A stretch of 64,000 nt of DNA from Nemertoderma westbladi (lineage: Eukaryota > Xenacoelomorpha > Nemertodermatida > Nemertodermatidae), in NCBI GenBank assembly GCA_032718475.1, contig JAUCBJ010001062.1:1-64000 (forward strand), written 5' to 3'. Position numbers and translations under genes: made by a program. The notes below the pieces were generated by a model. That model did no database searches. It was not told the origin of the DNA and was given only the letters and a program-made list of their open reading frames with translations. Below are positions 31,829 through 43,731 of this stretch, one piece after another; within the stretch, counting starts at the first letter, position 1, and each line of letters opens with the position of its first letter.

Positions 31829-31876
31829 GGGGGAAGTTAGATAAACTGCATTTATGCAGTGAATCTAACTTCCCCC
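31829..31876. repeat. Long hairpin
   Basis: GGGGGAAGTTAGAT pairs with ATCTAACTTCCCCC (14 bp). Inside it, ACTGCAT pairs with ATGCAGT. The identical structure occurs in the second 3.3-kb copy at 35146-35193. Confidence 0.85.
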
Positions 31877-32282
31877 TTCATGATATAATATACCAAAGAC
31901 ACACTCTTTGGAGGACCTGTTGTTTACTATGTAGACTTTGTTCAACCTAAACAACTTAAGTCAGATTAACAATATTATCCTGTAAAATTTCTAAGCAATG
32001 AGTGGTATGAATAATGCTGAACTTCGAACTATGGTTCTGTAATTAAATTTTATTACTTCAAAATCTATATAAGGATTTACCAGTGAAAGAAACCTAGAAT
32101 CAATTAACACAATATAACAGTATCAATAACCATATCTATTATATGTAGATCGTAACAGAGTAAGTAACAGTAAGTAACAGAGTAAGTAACAGAGTAACTA
32201 ACAGAGTAACAGATCGTAACAGACTACATTCTCAAATTTCGAGTGTTTAGATCTGATATTTCAGTGCCATGATGATGTATTT

Positions 32283-33443
32283 CGACTAGTTGTTGTTTAC
32301 AGAACGTGCCCATCTACTACCAATGGTTGTACGCCATCAACGTTTATGAATGAATTTGCAGTATTTATGGAAGAATTAATATTATCACCTGGAAAACTAA
32401 TTATATTGGGAGACAGAGACTTCAACTTTCACATAGATGTTGCTTGCGACAAGTATGCTGTGGAGTTCTGTGACCTCCTCAGCAGTTTTGGCTTGACTCA
32501 ACATGTAAAACAGCCTACCCATATTCATGGTCACACACTTTATCTGCTTATAACCACGGAGGATTCCGGGTCTCTTGTTTTGGATCTAATAGTAAATGAT
32601 ATTGGGTTATCTGATCATTTCTCAGTATGTTTTAAAATACATTGTGATAAGCCAAAACATTATCCTACTATGATGAATTGTCGAAAATTATCAAAAATTA
32701 ATATTGATCAATTTTGTAATAACATAGAGGGGTCGGATTTATACGACATGGCACTCAATCGTCAGGATGTTGATATTAAATCTATAGTTAATTGCTACCA
32801 TGACACACTAAAATTCATCCTTGATAAACATGCACCTATTGTAGCAAAGAAGGTTATGAAAAATGTGCATTCACCATGGAATAATGATGAAATAGTTAAA
32901 CAAAAAAAGCTACGGAGAAAACTGGAGAGGAGATATAGGAAAAGCAAGACTGAATCACAGTTAATAATGTACAGGGATCAATGTAAAGTTGTTTCTGATA
33001 CTATTGTACGTGTAAAACAGGACTACTATCGTACCCAGGTGATTGACTCTAAAGGTGACACTGGTGAACTTTTCAAGATCGTTAATAAGATTCTCCACCG
33101 CAAGCAAGTTTATAAATTACCTGAGCATGATTCAGACAAAGTTCTCGCCGATGAATTTGCTGATTATTTTGAGAAAAAGATCAACAACTATCGTGATGAA
33201 ATTAAATCAGAATTAACTACTGCGGGTGCCAACAACACACCTTCTGACCATATTGACCGAAAGGATCATACATTACCAACTCCAGTTCCTGAAACCACAC
33301 CAATCGTAGTATCAAATAACTTAAATGTTCCGTCTCTTGATATTTTTCCTGAAATGTCTGAGGAGGCTGTAGGACACTTAATAAATGAATCGAAATCAAA
33401 AACAAGTGCAAATGATCTAATTCCAACGAGAAGTGTTCATTGA
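32283..33443 (+). pseudogene. CR1/L2-type LINE fragment, endonuclease C-terminus
   Basis: Reading from RLVVVYRTCPSTTNGCTPST joins a 365-codon frame. It shows the endonuclease signatures GDRDFNFHID (normally GDFNxHxD; here one residue is inserted), VKQPTHIHGHTLYLLIT and LSDHFSVCFKI, then the basic linker that precedes RT (LRRKLERRYRKSK). The RT domain is missing: the frame stops at 33443 after NDLIPTRSVH, just where RT fingers begin. The 5' half of the endonuclease is also missing. Dead fragment. Confidence 0.8.
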
Positions 33444-35145
33444 ATGTGCTCCTACCAATAATTAAAAAATGAAAATTTTTTTTTTAACAAATCGCTATTC
33501 CATTATAATTTAATTGTGGCTACGTTCCTATCGAGTGGGGGTACAAAAAATATGTCGGCAATAGGGGCCAAAAAGGGCCAGAATATGAAAAATAGTTTTT
33601 ATCGAATAATTTTTTATTTTTCACTTTAGTTGGTTAAGGTACATTTTATACGGTCAATATCGATACGGGGAATTCAAATATGCTATCGGTTTTTCTCCGC
33701 GGATGCTATTAAAAAAATGAGGGCCAAAAATGAAATTTCGCCCTTCAAACTCGCTTCGCGGGAAATCATCTAGCTCGAAAACTACTTAACTTACGGGAGA
33801 TTTGTTTACACAGACTTATAGTGCGTTAAATTATCTATCTAACAGCGTTAGTTACAGCGCATTAGCTGTTATACAACTGGTGCGGCGGACGATCGTGTGA
33901 AATAAAATATTTAAAAAAAGGGACGAAAAATTTTTTTTTTTAATAAATCGTTACTCTATGATAATTTAGCGTATTGCGCCAAAAGTATATTTAAAATTTA
34001 GCAAATTACCTCCGCTATCTTTTTTCTTAACATTTATAATTAAAATTACGAATTTTAAAGGTCGAAAAATATCACGTAATTTTGGCCCTTTTTTTTCATT
34101 TTCTTTGGGGCCAAAAATGACCCCCTCTCAAAAGATAGAAAAAAAAATTACGGCAAAGAATATACCAATTTTATTGAATTTGGACCACCAGAACCGAAGT
34201 TAGAGCGATTTTAGTGAAAAGTTTTTTTTACAAAAAATTAAGAATGGTCAGGTCAATATTGGATTTCGTACCCACGAACTTAGGTTTCATTAACATGATT
34301 GATAACCACTAGACTACGTGACCAATATAATTTGAAATTTTCGAGTGACTATTTTTAAACATCAATAACTTCGGTTCTATTGGGCCGTTTGATCTGAATC
34401 TTTTTTCATTGGATAGAGGATAGATTGTAGTGTGTGAAATAGGATACAACTTGGGAAAACGCATTTGCACTTAGTGCATAATGCACTTAAAAAGTACACA
34501 TTTTTTCGATATTTCAAACACTATTATTTCCAGTTCCATTCATCGTAGAATGTTATTTTTTGGATTAAAATGTAGTTTGGAGTGATTTCTAACTATAATC
34601 TTAACATTTGTTTAACTTTTTATGTCTATAAAGTGACTTAAAATGTCATTGAATATGGTCCAAAATCGCAAATGTCGCGATTTATTAAATTGAATTTTTT
34701 ACACTTTTAGCGACTGACACTTGATCATGCACCAATGTAGATCGGTAGAGGATAGACATAAGTGTGTTAAATATGAACCACCTTTAGGATCCGCTAAAGT
34801 GCACTTGTGCAAATATGTCTGCAAATGTGCAATTTTTTTTAATAAGGTCAAATGGTGTATTATTGGGTTCTTTTCATTGCAGATACTTATTTTCATATTA
34901 ATATGTTGTTTGGACCTTACTGGGCGCATTAGGAGTATGTGTACAAATAACCGGTCCTTATAAGGGTTCGATTGGTTAAATTCATAATTAATAAGATTTT
35001 AATATTCTAAAAACCAGTGTGATCTTAAATGAACTTTAAACAATAAATAGAGATCAGATAACAAATGGACCACACAATTTATTAAAAAACTCGCAACTTT
35101 TCGGACTTAATATATCGCTTCAATTTTATTCAACAGTGGATATTT

Positions 35146-35193
35146 GGGGGAAGTTAGATAAACTGCATTTATGCAGTGAATCTAACTTCCCCC
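35146..35193. repeat. Long hairpin, second copy
   Basis: Same 14-bp plus 7-bp stem as at 31829-31876. Confidence 0.85.
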
Positions 35194-35601
35194 TTCATGA
35201 TATAATATACCAAAGACACACTCTTTGGAGGACCTGTTGTTTACTATATGTAGGCTTTGTTCAACCTAAACAACTTAAGTCAGATTAACAATATTATCCT
35301 GTAAAATTTCTAAGCAATGAGTGGTATGAATAATGCTGAACTTCGAACTATGGTTCTGTAATTAAATTTTATTACTTCAAAATCTATATAAGGATTTACC
35401 AGTGAAAGAAACCTAGAATCAATTAACACAATATAACAGTATCAATAACCATATCTATTATATGTAGATCGTAACAGAGTAAGTAACAGTAAGTAACAGA
35501 GTAAGTAACAGAGTAACTAACAGAGTAACAGATCGTAACAGACTACATTCTCAAATTTCGAGTGTTTAGATCTGATATTTCAGTGCCATGATGATGTATT
35601 T

Positions 35602-36784
35602 CGACTAGTTGTTGTTTACAGAACGTGCCCATCTACTACCAATGGTTGTACGCCATCAACGTTTATGAATGAATTTGCAGTATTTATGGAAGAATTAATA
35701 TTATCACCTGGAAAACTAATTATATTGGGAGACAGAGACTTCAACTTTCACATAGATGTTGCTTGCGACAAGTATGCTGTGGAGTTCTGTGACCTCCTCA
35801 GCAGTTTTGGCTTGACTCAACATGTAAAACAGCCTACCCATATTCATGGTCACACACTTTATCTGCTTATAACCACGGAGGATTCCGGGTCTCTTGTTTT
35901 GGATCTAATAGTAAATGATATTGGGTTATCTGATCATTTCTCAGTATGTTTTAAAATACATTGTGATAAGCCAAAACATTATCCTACTATGATGAATTGT
36001 CGAAAATTATCAAAAATTAATATTGATCAATTTTGTAATAACATAGAGGGGTCGGATTTATACGACATGGCACTCAATCGTCAGGATGTTGATATTAAAT
36101 CTATAGTTAATTGCTACCATGACACACTAAAATTCATCCTTGATAAACATGCACCTATTGTAGCAAAGAAGGTTATGAAAAATGTGCATTCACCATGGAA
36201 TAATGATGAAATAGTTAAACAAAAAAAGCTACGGAGAAAACTGGAGAGGAGATATAGGAAAAGCAAGACTGAATCACAGTTAATAATGTACAGGGATCAA
36301 TGTAAAGTTGTTTCTGATACTATTGTACGTGTAAAACAGGACTACTATCGTACCCAGGTGATTGACTCTAAAGGTGACACTGGTGAACTTTTCAAGATCG
36401 TTAATAAGATTCTCCACCGCAAGCAAGTTTATAAATTACCTGAGCATGATTCAGACAAAGTTCTCGCCGATGAATTTGCTGATTATTTTGAGAAAAAGAT
36501 CAACAACTATCGTGATGAAATTAAATCAGAATTAACTACTGGGGGTGCCAACAACACACCTTCTGGGTGCCAACAACACACCTTCTGACCATATTGACCG
36601 AAAGGATCATACATTACCAACTCCAGTTCCTGAAACCACACCAATCGTAGTATCAAATAACTTAAATGTTCCGTCTCTTGATATTTTTCCTGAAATGTCT
36701 GAGGAGGCTGTAGGACACTTAATAAATGAATCGAAATCAAAAACAAGTGCAAATGATCTAATTCCAACGAGAAGTGTTCATTGA
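35602..36784 (+). pseudogene. CR1/L2-type LINE fragment, second copy with frameshift
   Basis: Same fragment as at 32283-33443. The 22-bp duplication near 36542-36585 shifts the frame, so the first frame ends at 36588 and the remaining residues are found in another frame to 36784. This shows no selection on the frame after duplication. Confidence 0.8.
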
Positions 36785-36836
36785 ATGTGCTCCTACCAAT
36801 AATTAAAAAATGAAAATTTTTTTTTTAACAAATCGC

Positions 36837-36955
36837 TATTCCATTATAATTTAGTTAATTTAATTATAATTTAATTCCATTATAATTGCGCCAAAAGTAC
36901 CTGTAAAAAGTATCAAATTAACTCCGCTATCTTTTATCTTAACATATATAATTAA
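36837..36955 (+). repeat. Diverged partial copy of the 3.3-kb unit, left piece
   Basis: TTGCGCCAAAAGTACCTG... to ATATAATTAA resembles the internal part of the unit around 30660-30725, with substitutions. The remainder continues after the piggyBac element at 38690. Confidence 0.7.
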
Positions 36956-37247
36956 CCCTTTCCAGCCCATGGCATATATCTATGCCACCACTAAATGCTC
37001 CATGGCATATATTTATGCCATGGTTATCCTTTGAGATGTACGGCTTGTTTGTTTGGTAGAGCAGTACTAGGGATGTTCTGTGAGCTGTTGGAGCATTTCT
37101 AGGCAATATAATATGCTGCACACCAACTTTTGGCGGTAAATTCAAACCTATTTAGGCCTTATTAGAGTGTTGTATTGATACTGCAGTTCAGTACAATTGT
37201 ACATTCAAGGCTTTATACGACTTGTTATACATCAGTATTCCCCTTAG

Positions 37248-37275
37248 CCCCCCCCCCCCCCCCCCCCCCCCCCCC
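37248..37275. repeat. Poly-C run, 28 nt
   Basis: Homopolymer C tract inside the piggyBac derivative. Its length should be treated as approximate in any assembly. Confidence 0.9.
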
Positions 37276-37596
37276 ATACGTTTATTAGACAGTATCTAAG
37301 GTACCGAAGTCTGGATTCTGTTACTGGTAGGCTGTCTTATTGCACCAATAGATGTTTGTTTATTGTTTTGGTTACTGCCTACCGGTAAGTAACCTAGGTA
37401 CTAACCCTAAATAGTCCTTCCCTAAGTAGTAATATTTCCATTCAGCCATTATAATTTCGCTATAATTTCGGACTGTCGGACACTATTGTCACGCGAATGT
37501 AACAATCCGGATATAGTCGTGTAGGATATACCGGTAGCCGACTACTGGACTAGACCTAATGCCCTAGTCAGCTCCAGTGTTGGAAATTGGCTGAGA

Positions 37597-38065
37597 ATGC
37601 CATACCCAGTACGGCAACGAAAACCACCCCATTCTTATGGTTTTTCGGGAGTGGATTCAGATGAAGACATAGACGAAGATGGTAGTGAGGCTGACACAGC
37701 TGGCAGTGACGACGACAGTGTTAGTGGTACCGGTAGTAGCGATGACGACGATGACCGCTTTATGCTCCCTGAATCCAATGTTTGGAAATCGATTGACACA
37801 CAAGAACGAATCGAAAGGACAAATCGACTAACACAAGTACCAACACGAGCCATCCCACACAAGCGTCAAATCTTTGCCAGCCGTGACAACCACTCACAAG
37901 TTGGTCAAACTGGATCCATCTGGAAAGGTACTGTCCCCGCAGAAGCGTTGCCGTGTGTGTTGGAAAAATCGTACTTACAAAAGATCGCGCTATATTTGCC
38001 CAGCTTGTCCTGATAAGCCTGGACTTTGTCCAACCTGCTTTGGAGAATATTCTCACTCAAATTGA
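37597..38065 (+). pseudogene. piggyBac transposase remnant: acidic N-terminus plus C-terminal Cys-rich domain
   Basis: The ATG at 37597 opens a frame with an acidic, Ser/Asp-rich N-terminus (DSDEDIDEDGSEADTAGSDD) typical of piggyBac transposases. The C-terminal cysteine-rich DNA-binding domain is read in another frame up to 38065 (KRCRVCWKNRTYKRSRYICP, then ACPDKPGLCPTCFGEYH-like). The whole DDE catalytic core, normally about 400 residues, is missing, and a frame change lies between the two parts (roughly 37800-37880). The first frame alone runs on to 38013. Confidence 0.82.
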
Positions 38066-38689
38066 TTATAGATTGGTAAATTGGTAATAATTATTTTGTT
38101 TTTATTAGTGTGTTGCTGTTATTATTTTGTTGAATCATTTATAATTGGCCTGTTGCTGTTACCTATTATTTTGTTGAATCAAAGAATCGATCAATCAAAA
38201 TCAATAACCGATCAATCAATCAATAACTTGTGATAAAAAATATTTTTTATCTCGAAATTATATTTCTACAAAAAGTTTTTGGGAGAGAAAATGTAAAGAA
38301 ATATGTTTTCCTATTGAAACAAAAATCGATCAATAAATTGATAAATAAAAATCAATAATTGATCAATCAATCAATAAATTTTGCTCAAAAATGATTTTTT
38401 ACTTGAAATTCAAATTCTACATAAAAATTTAAGTCAGAATATGTAAAAATTATTTTAAATTATAAACTATTGTACAAATCAATTAATTGATAAATAAATT
38501 GATCAAAATCAATAACTAATCAATAAATCGATAAATTTGAAAAAAATTAAAAATCATCCAGAAATTCGGAATCTACAGATCATTTTGTGTAAGAAAAGTA
38601 AAATGGACATTTCTGAATAAAACTTTCAATTTTTCCAATTTTACGGAGCATTGGCCCACACTTATTTTAAAGCACTGGGCTGGAAAGGG

Positions 38690-38829
38690 TTAAAATTACG
38701 AATTTTAAGGGTCGAAAAATATCGCGTTATTTTGGCCCTTTTTTTTATTTTTTTTGGGGCCAAAAGTTAACCCCTTCTCAAAAGATTAAGAAAAAAATTA
38801 CGGCAAAGAATATACCAATTTTATTGTAA
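38690..38829 (+). repeat. Diverged partial copy of the 3.3-kb unit, right piece
   Basis: TTAAAATTACGAATTTTAAG through AATATACCAATTTTATTG matches the interior of the unit (30725-30860) with substitutions, then stops. Confidence 0.75.
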
Positions 38830-39211
38830 AGTCTTCTCTTTCGAGTTGGTTTCGAAAAGAATTTTCGTGTTCGATTCTCAGTTTATCGTTCCGACTCCGC
38901 TGGGTATGATATTTAAATAGGACCATTTCCCTTTTGGTGTCGATATCGTCCGTATCGTGTAAATCGATAGGATGACCAGTAGTTAAGAAGTCCATATACG
39001 TACCATTACGACGCGTATAGCGAGCGGTGAATTTTCTATAGTTCAATTCACGCGTGAGTTGTTCCTTTGACATTAGCGGTTCGATATAACGACCATCGTC
39101 CTCCGTAGTAGTTGGACTAGCGTCGCCGCGTATTAAACTATCAACAAACGCTTGCAATGGTAGGGTATATCGCTCCCTGATACCAAGATCATCCTTCATC
39201 ATCTCAGTCAC
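38798..39211 (-). CDS. Hypothetical protein, 137 aa, unrecognised
   Basis: An intact frame from the ATG at 39211. The protein is highly charged and hydrophilic, with segments LPLQAFVDSLIRGD, LTRELNYRKFTARYTRRN and REMVLFKYHTQRSRNDKLRI. No domain is recognised. The last dozen codons run into the partial 3.3-kb repeat, so the natural C-terminus may be lost. It could be a fragment of a mobile-element gene, or chance. Confidence 0.3.
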   Translation of the reverse strand: MTEMMKDDLGIRERYTLPLQAFVDSLIRGDASPTTTEDDGRYIEPLMSKEQLTRELNYRKFTARYTRRNGTYMDFLTTGHPIDLHDTDDIDTKREMVLFKYHTQRSRNDKLRIEHENSFRNQLEREDFTIKLVYSLP

Positions 39212-40904
39212 AGCTGCTATATGAGTTTATCGAATTTATAATTAATTATATTTAGGCCAGCGGTTGTCGCTGCCTACCCCTCAATGCCCCCGGACAGCGC
39301 AAGATCCTCAACGCTGATGTACTGTCGCCGATGTGCCTTTCGCCAACGTAGTAGCTACACAACGACAACAATACCAGCGTGAGTCACTCCACTGTCCGTC
39401 CCAAGGGCTCAGATTTACTTCAGGTTCTTACTGCAGAGGTAGGGCTACTTTCACAACTGCGACTCGCTACTGTAAACACACTTTAGTAGTAACATTCACC
39501 TATAAACGCACAAATTCCACGCAACTGTCACAAATTGTACACATTCTGTCACACATTCGGGTCATTTGTCCGTTAGTCAAGTGCCTTCCAGAATGCCACG
39601 TTATTATTATGTATCCTTGGATACTAGCAGTGTGCTATTTATTCCTTATGTTATTCAATATTATACTCGCTTATATTAACTCGCTTCTAATTCTAGCGTG
39701 GTTGTTGCTATGGTGACATTATGGAAAGCTAGCAGTAGAATTAGGGTAATTCTCATGCATACAGATCTGGGATGCTATTTAATAGTAATTCTTTAATTGT
39801 CAATATTCCTCTTTATACATGATTTTATGAATTTTATCGGCTATTGACACTATATTGGAGATTCTCGCACACTAATACACTTAATAGGGTGAATCTCCGC
39901 TCCCATGATCTATTAATTTATGGAATTTTGGGAATGTTATAAATTGTATAAAATGACAATTTATCAAATTCATGAGAGGATATGAATTTAAATTTATTCC
40001 CGTAAATTTTATTATTTAATGTTAAAATAGACACAATTTTATTCCAGAGCATGTCTGGGAACTAGGATCCTTAATTCTAGGAATTTTGTCCTTTTAAGAG
40101 TATCGGTAAGTGCTACGATATCTTAATCGACTAGAATTTCAAAGGATCTGTGTTCTAACAGATTTTGGATTTCTAGATTTTTGTAAATATTAACTAATTA
40201 ATATTTAAGATGGGCACCAAATTATTCCAGAACTTGTCTGGGGACGTTAACCACTGATTCTAGAATTTTGTCTTTCAAGTATATCGGTGGGTGCCGCGAT
40301 ATCTTAATCGACTAGAATTAAAGATGGTCAAAGGGTTTAACAGATTTATTTTGCGTTTTACGCTACTGTTAAAGGGACATCACGCTACTATATGTATTAT
40401 TTAATATACGGTATGAGAGCAATATTGCAAGAAGCAATGTCAGTGAGAAGAGGCAAGTCGTTTCCAAGGTCTACCCAGAGCTTGGTTTAGCTGAGACACG
40501 AGGATCTGAACTTTGCATTCCTAATACTCTACTTACCAATAATACTTGAGTATAGTAGGAGCTTTATTGTACTTTAATAAGTACGGACATTTCATCTTAC
40601 TGTAGTCACGTATTTATAATATGATACGGACAGTAAGGAAAGAGAAAAAGAATTATTTCTCGCCGTTGCACTAAATATATAATAGAAGTAATTAAGTAAT
40701 AAACACTAATATATATTGCACTAATCTACTAAATAATCGCTAAAATAACATTCTACTAAAATAAAATTAAAGAAAACGATTATAATAAAATTACGTAATA
40801 ATACATACATAAATATAAAAATAATAAAAACAAATATAAAATAATGTAGTCACACACCCACTCCAGACGCGGTTACATTGGGGAGTCCCTAGATGTTTGT
40901 TGGC
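39212..40904. other. Non-coding region with minor repeats
   Basis: No gene recognised. A GGAGATTC/GAATCTCC stem lies at 39857-39898. Two related blocks (about 40032-40143 and 40215-40320) share CCAGA(A/G)C(A/T)TGTCTGGG and CGATATCTTAATCGACTAGA. An AATAAAG is seen on the minus strand near 40565. It may include the 3' LTR of the BEL/Pao element, but no second LTR copy was found to prove it. Confidence 0.4.
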
Positions 40905-41079
40905 CATGACTTTCTTGAGACGCATCTTAAAGGACACTGGCCTTGAAGATGCGGATGATCTAGCAAATGTCATGGGTGATAGGGAGTTGTGGCGGTGCAA
41001 TTTTGTTGACAAGCCGGCACAGCATTCTTAAAAATGCAGCTGCAATGCAGCATGCCGATCCTAGTAGTAGTAGTAGTAC
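40905..41079 (+). mobile_element. 5'-truncated LINE copy (3' end, about 175 bp)
   Basis: CATGACTTTCTTGAGACGCA through GCCGATCC followed by (TAG)n matches the 3' terminus of the LINE at 52507-56320 (minus strand there). Truncated at the 5' end and ending in the same TAG microsatellite, it is a typical target-primed insertion. It cuts the BEL/Pao element just before the integrase. Confidence 0.88.
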
Positions 41080-41399
41080 TAGTATCATTGTGCTAGAGAA
41101 ACGATCCCTTAAGCGCATCTGTGGATTTCTCAACAACAGGAAATACTTATCGGAATCTTCATAGCATTGCAGGAGTCTCAGTATCTGCTTATTGGTTTCT
41201 TCATGCTCCTGGTAACTGATCTTCTCCGTCAGAAACCTATCTGATACTTTGTATTTGGGAAGATCTTTAATAGCATGGACCTGCGCAGATGTTTGTGGAG
41301 CGGTATCACTAGCGATCTTCTTCCTGGCGTAGTGATGATGGAAGCATCGCTTCAAGTACGCGACGGCCTTACAAAGCCGATTCCAGGAACTATAGTGAA

Positions 41400-43705
41400 T
41401 TATCGCTCTCTGCAGGAGGGGTGAGAGTCACTGCGAAACGTCTGGTGTTCCAGATCTCCAGTCTCTTTCTCTAATTTCCACAACGGATTTATTTGTGGCG
41501 GGGAAGTTTAGATCCACAGCGTCGTCTCCGGAAATGTGTAGTACAGACAGATCTATCACAGGTTTAAATAACTTCGATTTACTCGTCCGGGTTTTAGGTT
41601 TGACTTTCTCCGCTCCCTTGGCTTGTCTAATCTCAGCAGTGGTAAGATGAGGAGGCCATTCATCTTCTTCTTTACTGAGGAAGTCGGGTCCACCTAACCA
41701 GTCCGGAGTATCTATCAGTTCTTGAGGAGTTGCTCCTCTGGAGGCGATGTCGGCTGGATTAATCGTCCCAGGGCAATGTCTCCATTGATCTACTTTAGTG
41801 CGACTAAGTATAATGGCTACTCTGTTGGTAACAAAGACACTAAACTGACAGACTTCATTGGTTATATACTATACTATATTGGTCGATCTGTTCTGTTACA
41901 TTCCGGCCGATGGCTGTAGCGTATAGAGCCGCTTTTAACTCCACTCGAGGAACTCGTAGTTTGTTGTTTATTAAGGCCTTAGAGGTGACCAAGGCGACTT
42001 TAATTCCATCCGGAGTTTCAACCCTCAGGTAGGCTACTATACCTATTCCCATATCGCTGGCGTCTCCAAATACATGGAGTTGATAGGAATACGTGGGGAG
42101 AATGTGACCAAAGTATGAACGGGAAATCGTAAAGTTCTCGATGGATGGTAAAGAATCTTCCCATTTCATCCACTTCTTTAGTAGTTCTCCCTTAAGTGGA
42201 TTGTCCCACGAGAGATTTTCAAGCCACATTTGTTGTACTAAACTCCGAGCAACCAATATAACTGGGCTAATAAATCCCAATGGATCGAAATAAGTGCTCA
42301 GGATACTTAAACAAATCCGTTTAGTTCGAACTGGATTATCTCGCTGTTTCAGCTGGAAAAACAGGATATCTCTTTCCGTGTCCCATTTCAAACCAAGCGT
42401 CTTGGTTTCTGGAAGATCGTCCTTGATTAGGTCCAGATCTTTAACTCCTCGGTCTTCTACCGGGATCGATTCCAGAAACTCACGGGAGTTGCTAGTGAAT
42501 TTGGTTAGTCGAAACCCACCACGTTTCAAGCACTCTACCATTCCCTTGGTGACATCAATGGCTTCTTCCACTGATGGGAGGGACTTTAAATTGTCGTCCA
42601 TGTATATAACCCGTTTGATGTTGTCGATAACCGCTTTAGAGAAGGCATCTCGGTTGTCATCAGCAGTGGTACGCACTACTGAACAAGCGTTCGAGGGGCT
42701 CGAGACGATCCCGAAAGCTTGGATGGTCATCCAGTAGTCCACCGGTTTTTGGTTGAGGTCTCCTTCAGGCCACCACAGAAATCGTAGGCTGTCTCGATCC
42801 CTATCCAGCGCCTTGACTTGTAAGAACATGCCTTCTATATCCGAAGTGAAGGCGATCAAATATTGCCGTAATCTTAAGAGTATTCCCAACAAGGATTGGA
42901 GTAAGTTGGGTCCCGGCAACAACTCAGAGTTAAGGGATTGGCCCATGTAAAGGGCGGAGCCGTCAAATACTACACGGACTTCGTTGGGTTTACCGGGTTT
43001 GGGAACGTAATGATGTGTTAGATAGTACGTTCTCTCAGTTATGGGTGTTTCTTCCGGTACTCGCTCCGCATATCCCTTATCGATGAATTTCTTCAGCTGG
43101 GTCTTGTACATCTCTTTAGCTGAAGCATTTGCCGTAAGGCGCCGATGTAGTTGCGCGATTCTCTTCTCCGCCAAGGGTCGGTTATTTATAAAGTTGGGTT
43201 CTCGCCGTTGGAATGGCAGACCAATCTCATACCTACCTTGATCTTTAAGAAAACGTGTAGTCGTTTCCTGGATCTGCTTGGCTCTTTCCTCCTCGACCGA
43301 TAGTGCTTTGTCATAGGAATTAGGCTCTACAGCTTCTTGAGTGAAGAATCATACGGCGTGTTCATCGCGAATCTTCGCGTTATATCGATCTATCACCTCA
43401 TTCAGTTCGTCGTTGTAATCGACTTGTCCACCCAGATGGATGAGATGACACAGGTTCACTTGGTTTTGCCAAGTTTCGTTTTCTGTGAGGAGATCGATTG
43501 TGTTTTCCTCGTCGAATAGTTGATGAATATCGTCATTATCTGAGGAGTATGGTGTTCCCTCAGGTGTGGTGTCTCCCTCACTGATTTCTTCTTCCCATTC
43601 ACTCACCTGATGGACTTGGTCTTTAGGTAGCCTTTCCATGAGTGCCCTATGGGAAGGTCCAGTGAAGTACCAACCTACTCTTGTTCTTCCCGCATAGGTT
43701 TGCAA
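41400..43705 (-). pseudogene. BEL/Pao reverse transcriptase and RNase H
   Basis: From the linker (QTYAGRTRVGWYFTGPSHRA) at 43705 through an in-frame TGA near 43350 to the RT. RT marks are NEVRVVFDGSALYMGQSLN, FTSDIEGMFLQVKA, IQAFGIVSSPSNA and RVIYMDDNL (YMDD active site). RNase H begins FGDASDMGIG and continues in a shifted frame after about 41860 (QFSVFVTNRVAIILSRTKV, CPGTINPADIASRG). Below about 41420 a pre-integrase segment (SSWNRLCKAVAYLKRC) is in yet another frame down to 41080. The catalytic residues survive, but the polyprotein cannot be translated in one piece. Confidence 0.85.
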
Positions 43706-43731
43706 TGGTTGCGGTCGAGCAGGCCGTTTCT

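Larger units (their letters stand above)
30201..33517 (+). repeat. 3.3-kb tandem duplication, copy 1
   Basis: Begins GGCTACGTTCCTATCGAGTG. The whole 3317-bp unit is repeated immediately at 33518. It contains unrecognised AT-rich sequence with repeated TTTTTGGCCC/GGGGCCAAAA phrases, a long hairpin at 31829-31876, a short tandem AGAGTAAGTAAC repeat near 32156-32215 and a LINE fragment (32283-33443). The 80-codon frame at 31404-31646 has no recognisable domain and is conserved only because the whole unit is duplicated. Confidence 0.93.
33518..36836 (+). repeat. 3.3-kb tandem duplication, copy 2
   Basis: Nearly identical to 30201-33517. Differences noticed: GTGAACATT/GTACACATT, AAGGTTGAAAT/AAGATTTTAAT, a 2-bp insertion near 35247 and a 22-bp tandem duplication of GGGTGCCAACAACACACCTT at 36542-36585. 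The high identity points to a recent event or possibly an assembly duplication. Confidence 0.93.
36956..38689 (+). mobile_element. piggyBac deletion derivative, 1.73 kb, TTAA target
   Basis: Flanked by TTAA on both sides (36952-36955 and 38690-38693), the piggyBac target duplication. Terminal inverted repeats begin CCCTTTCCAGCCCA at both ends. The flanks join to restore the continuity seen in the 3.3-kb unit (ATAATTAAAATTACG). Inside, only the ends of a transposase remain. Subterminal repeats CATGGCATATA(T)(C/T)TATGCC occur at the left end, and AT-rich ATCAATCAATAA repeats fill 38180-38560. Confidence 0.9.
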
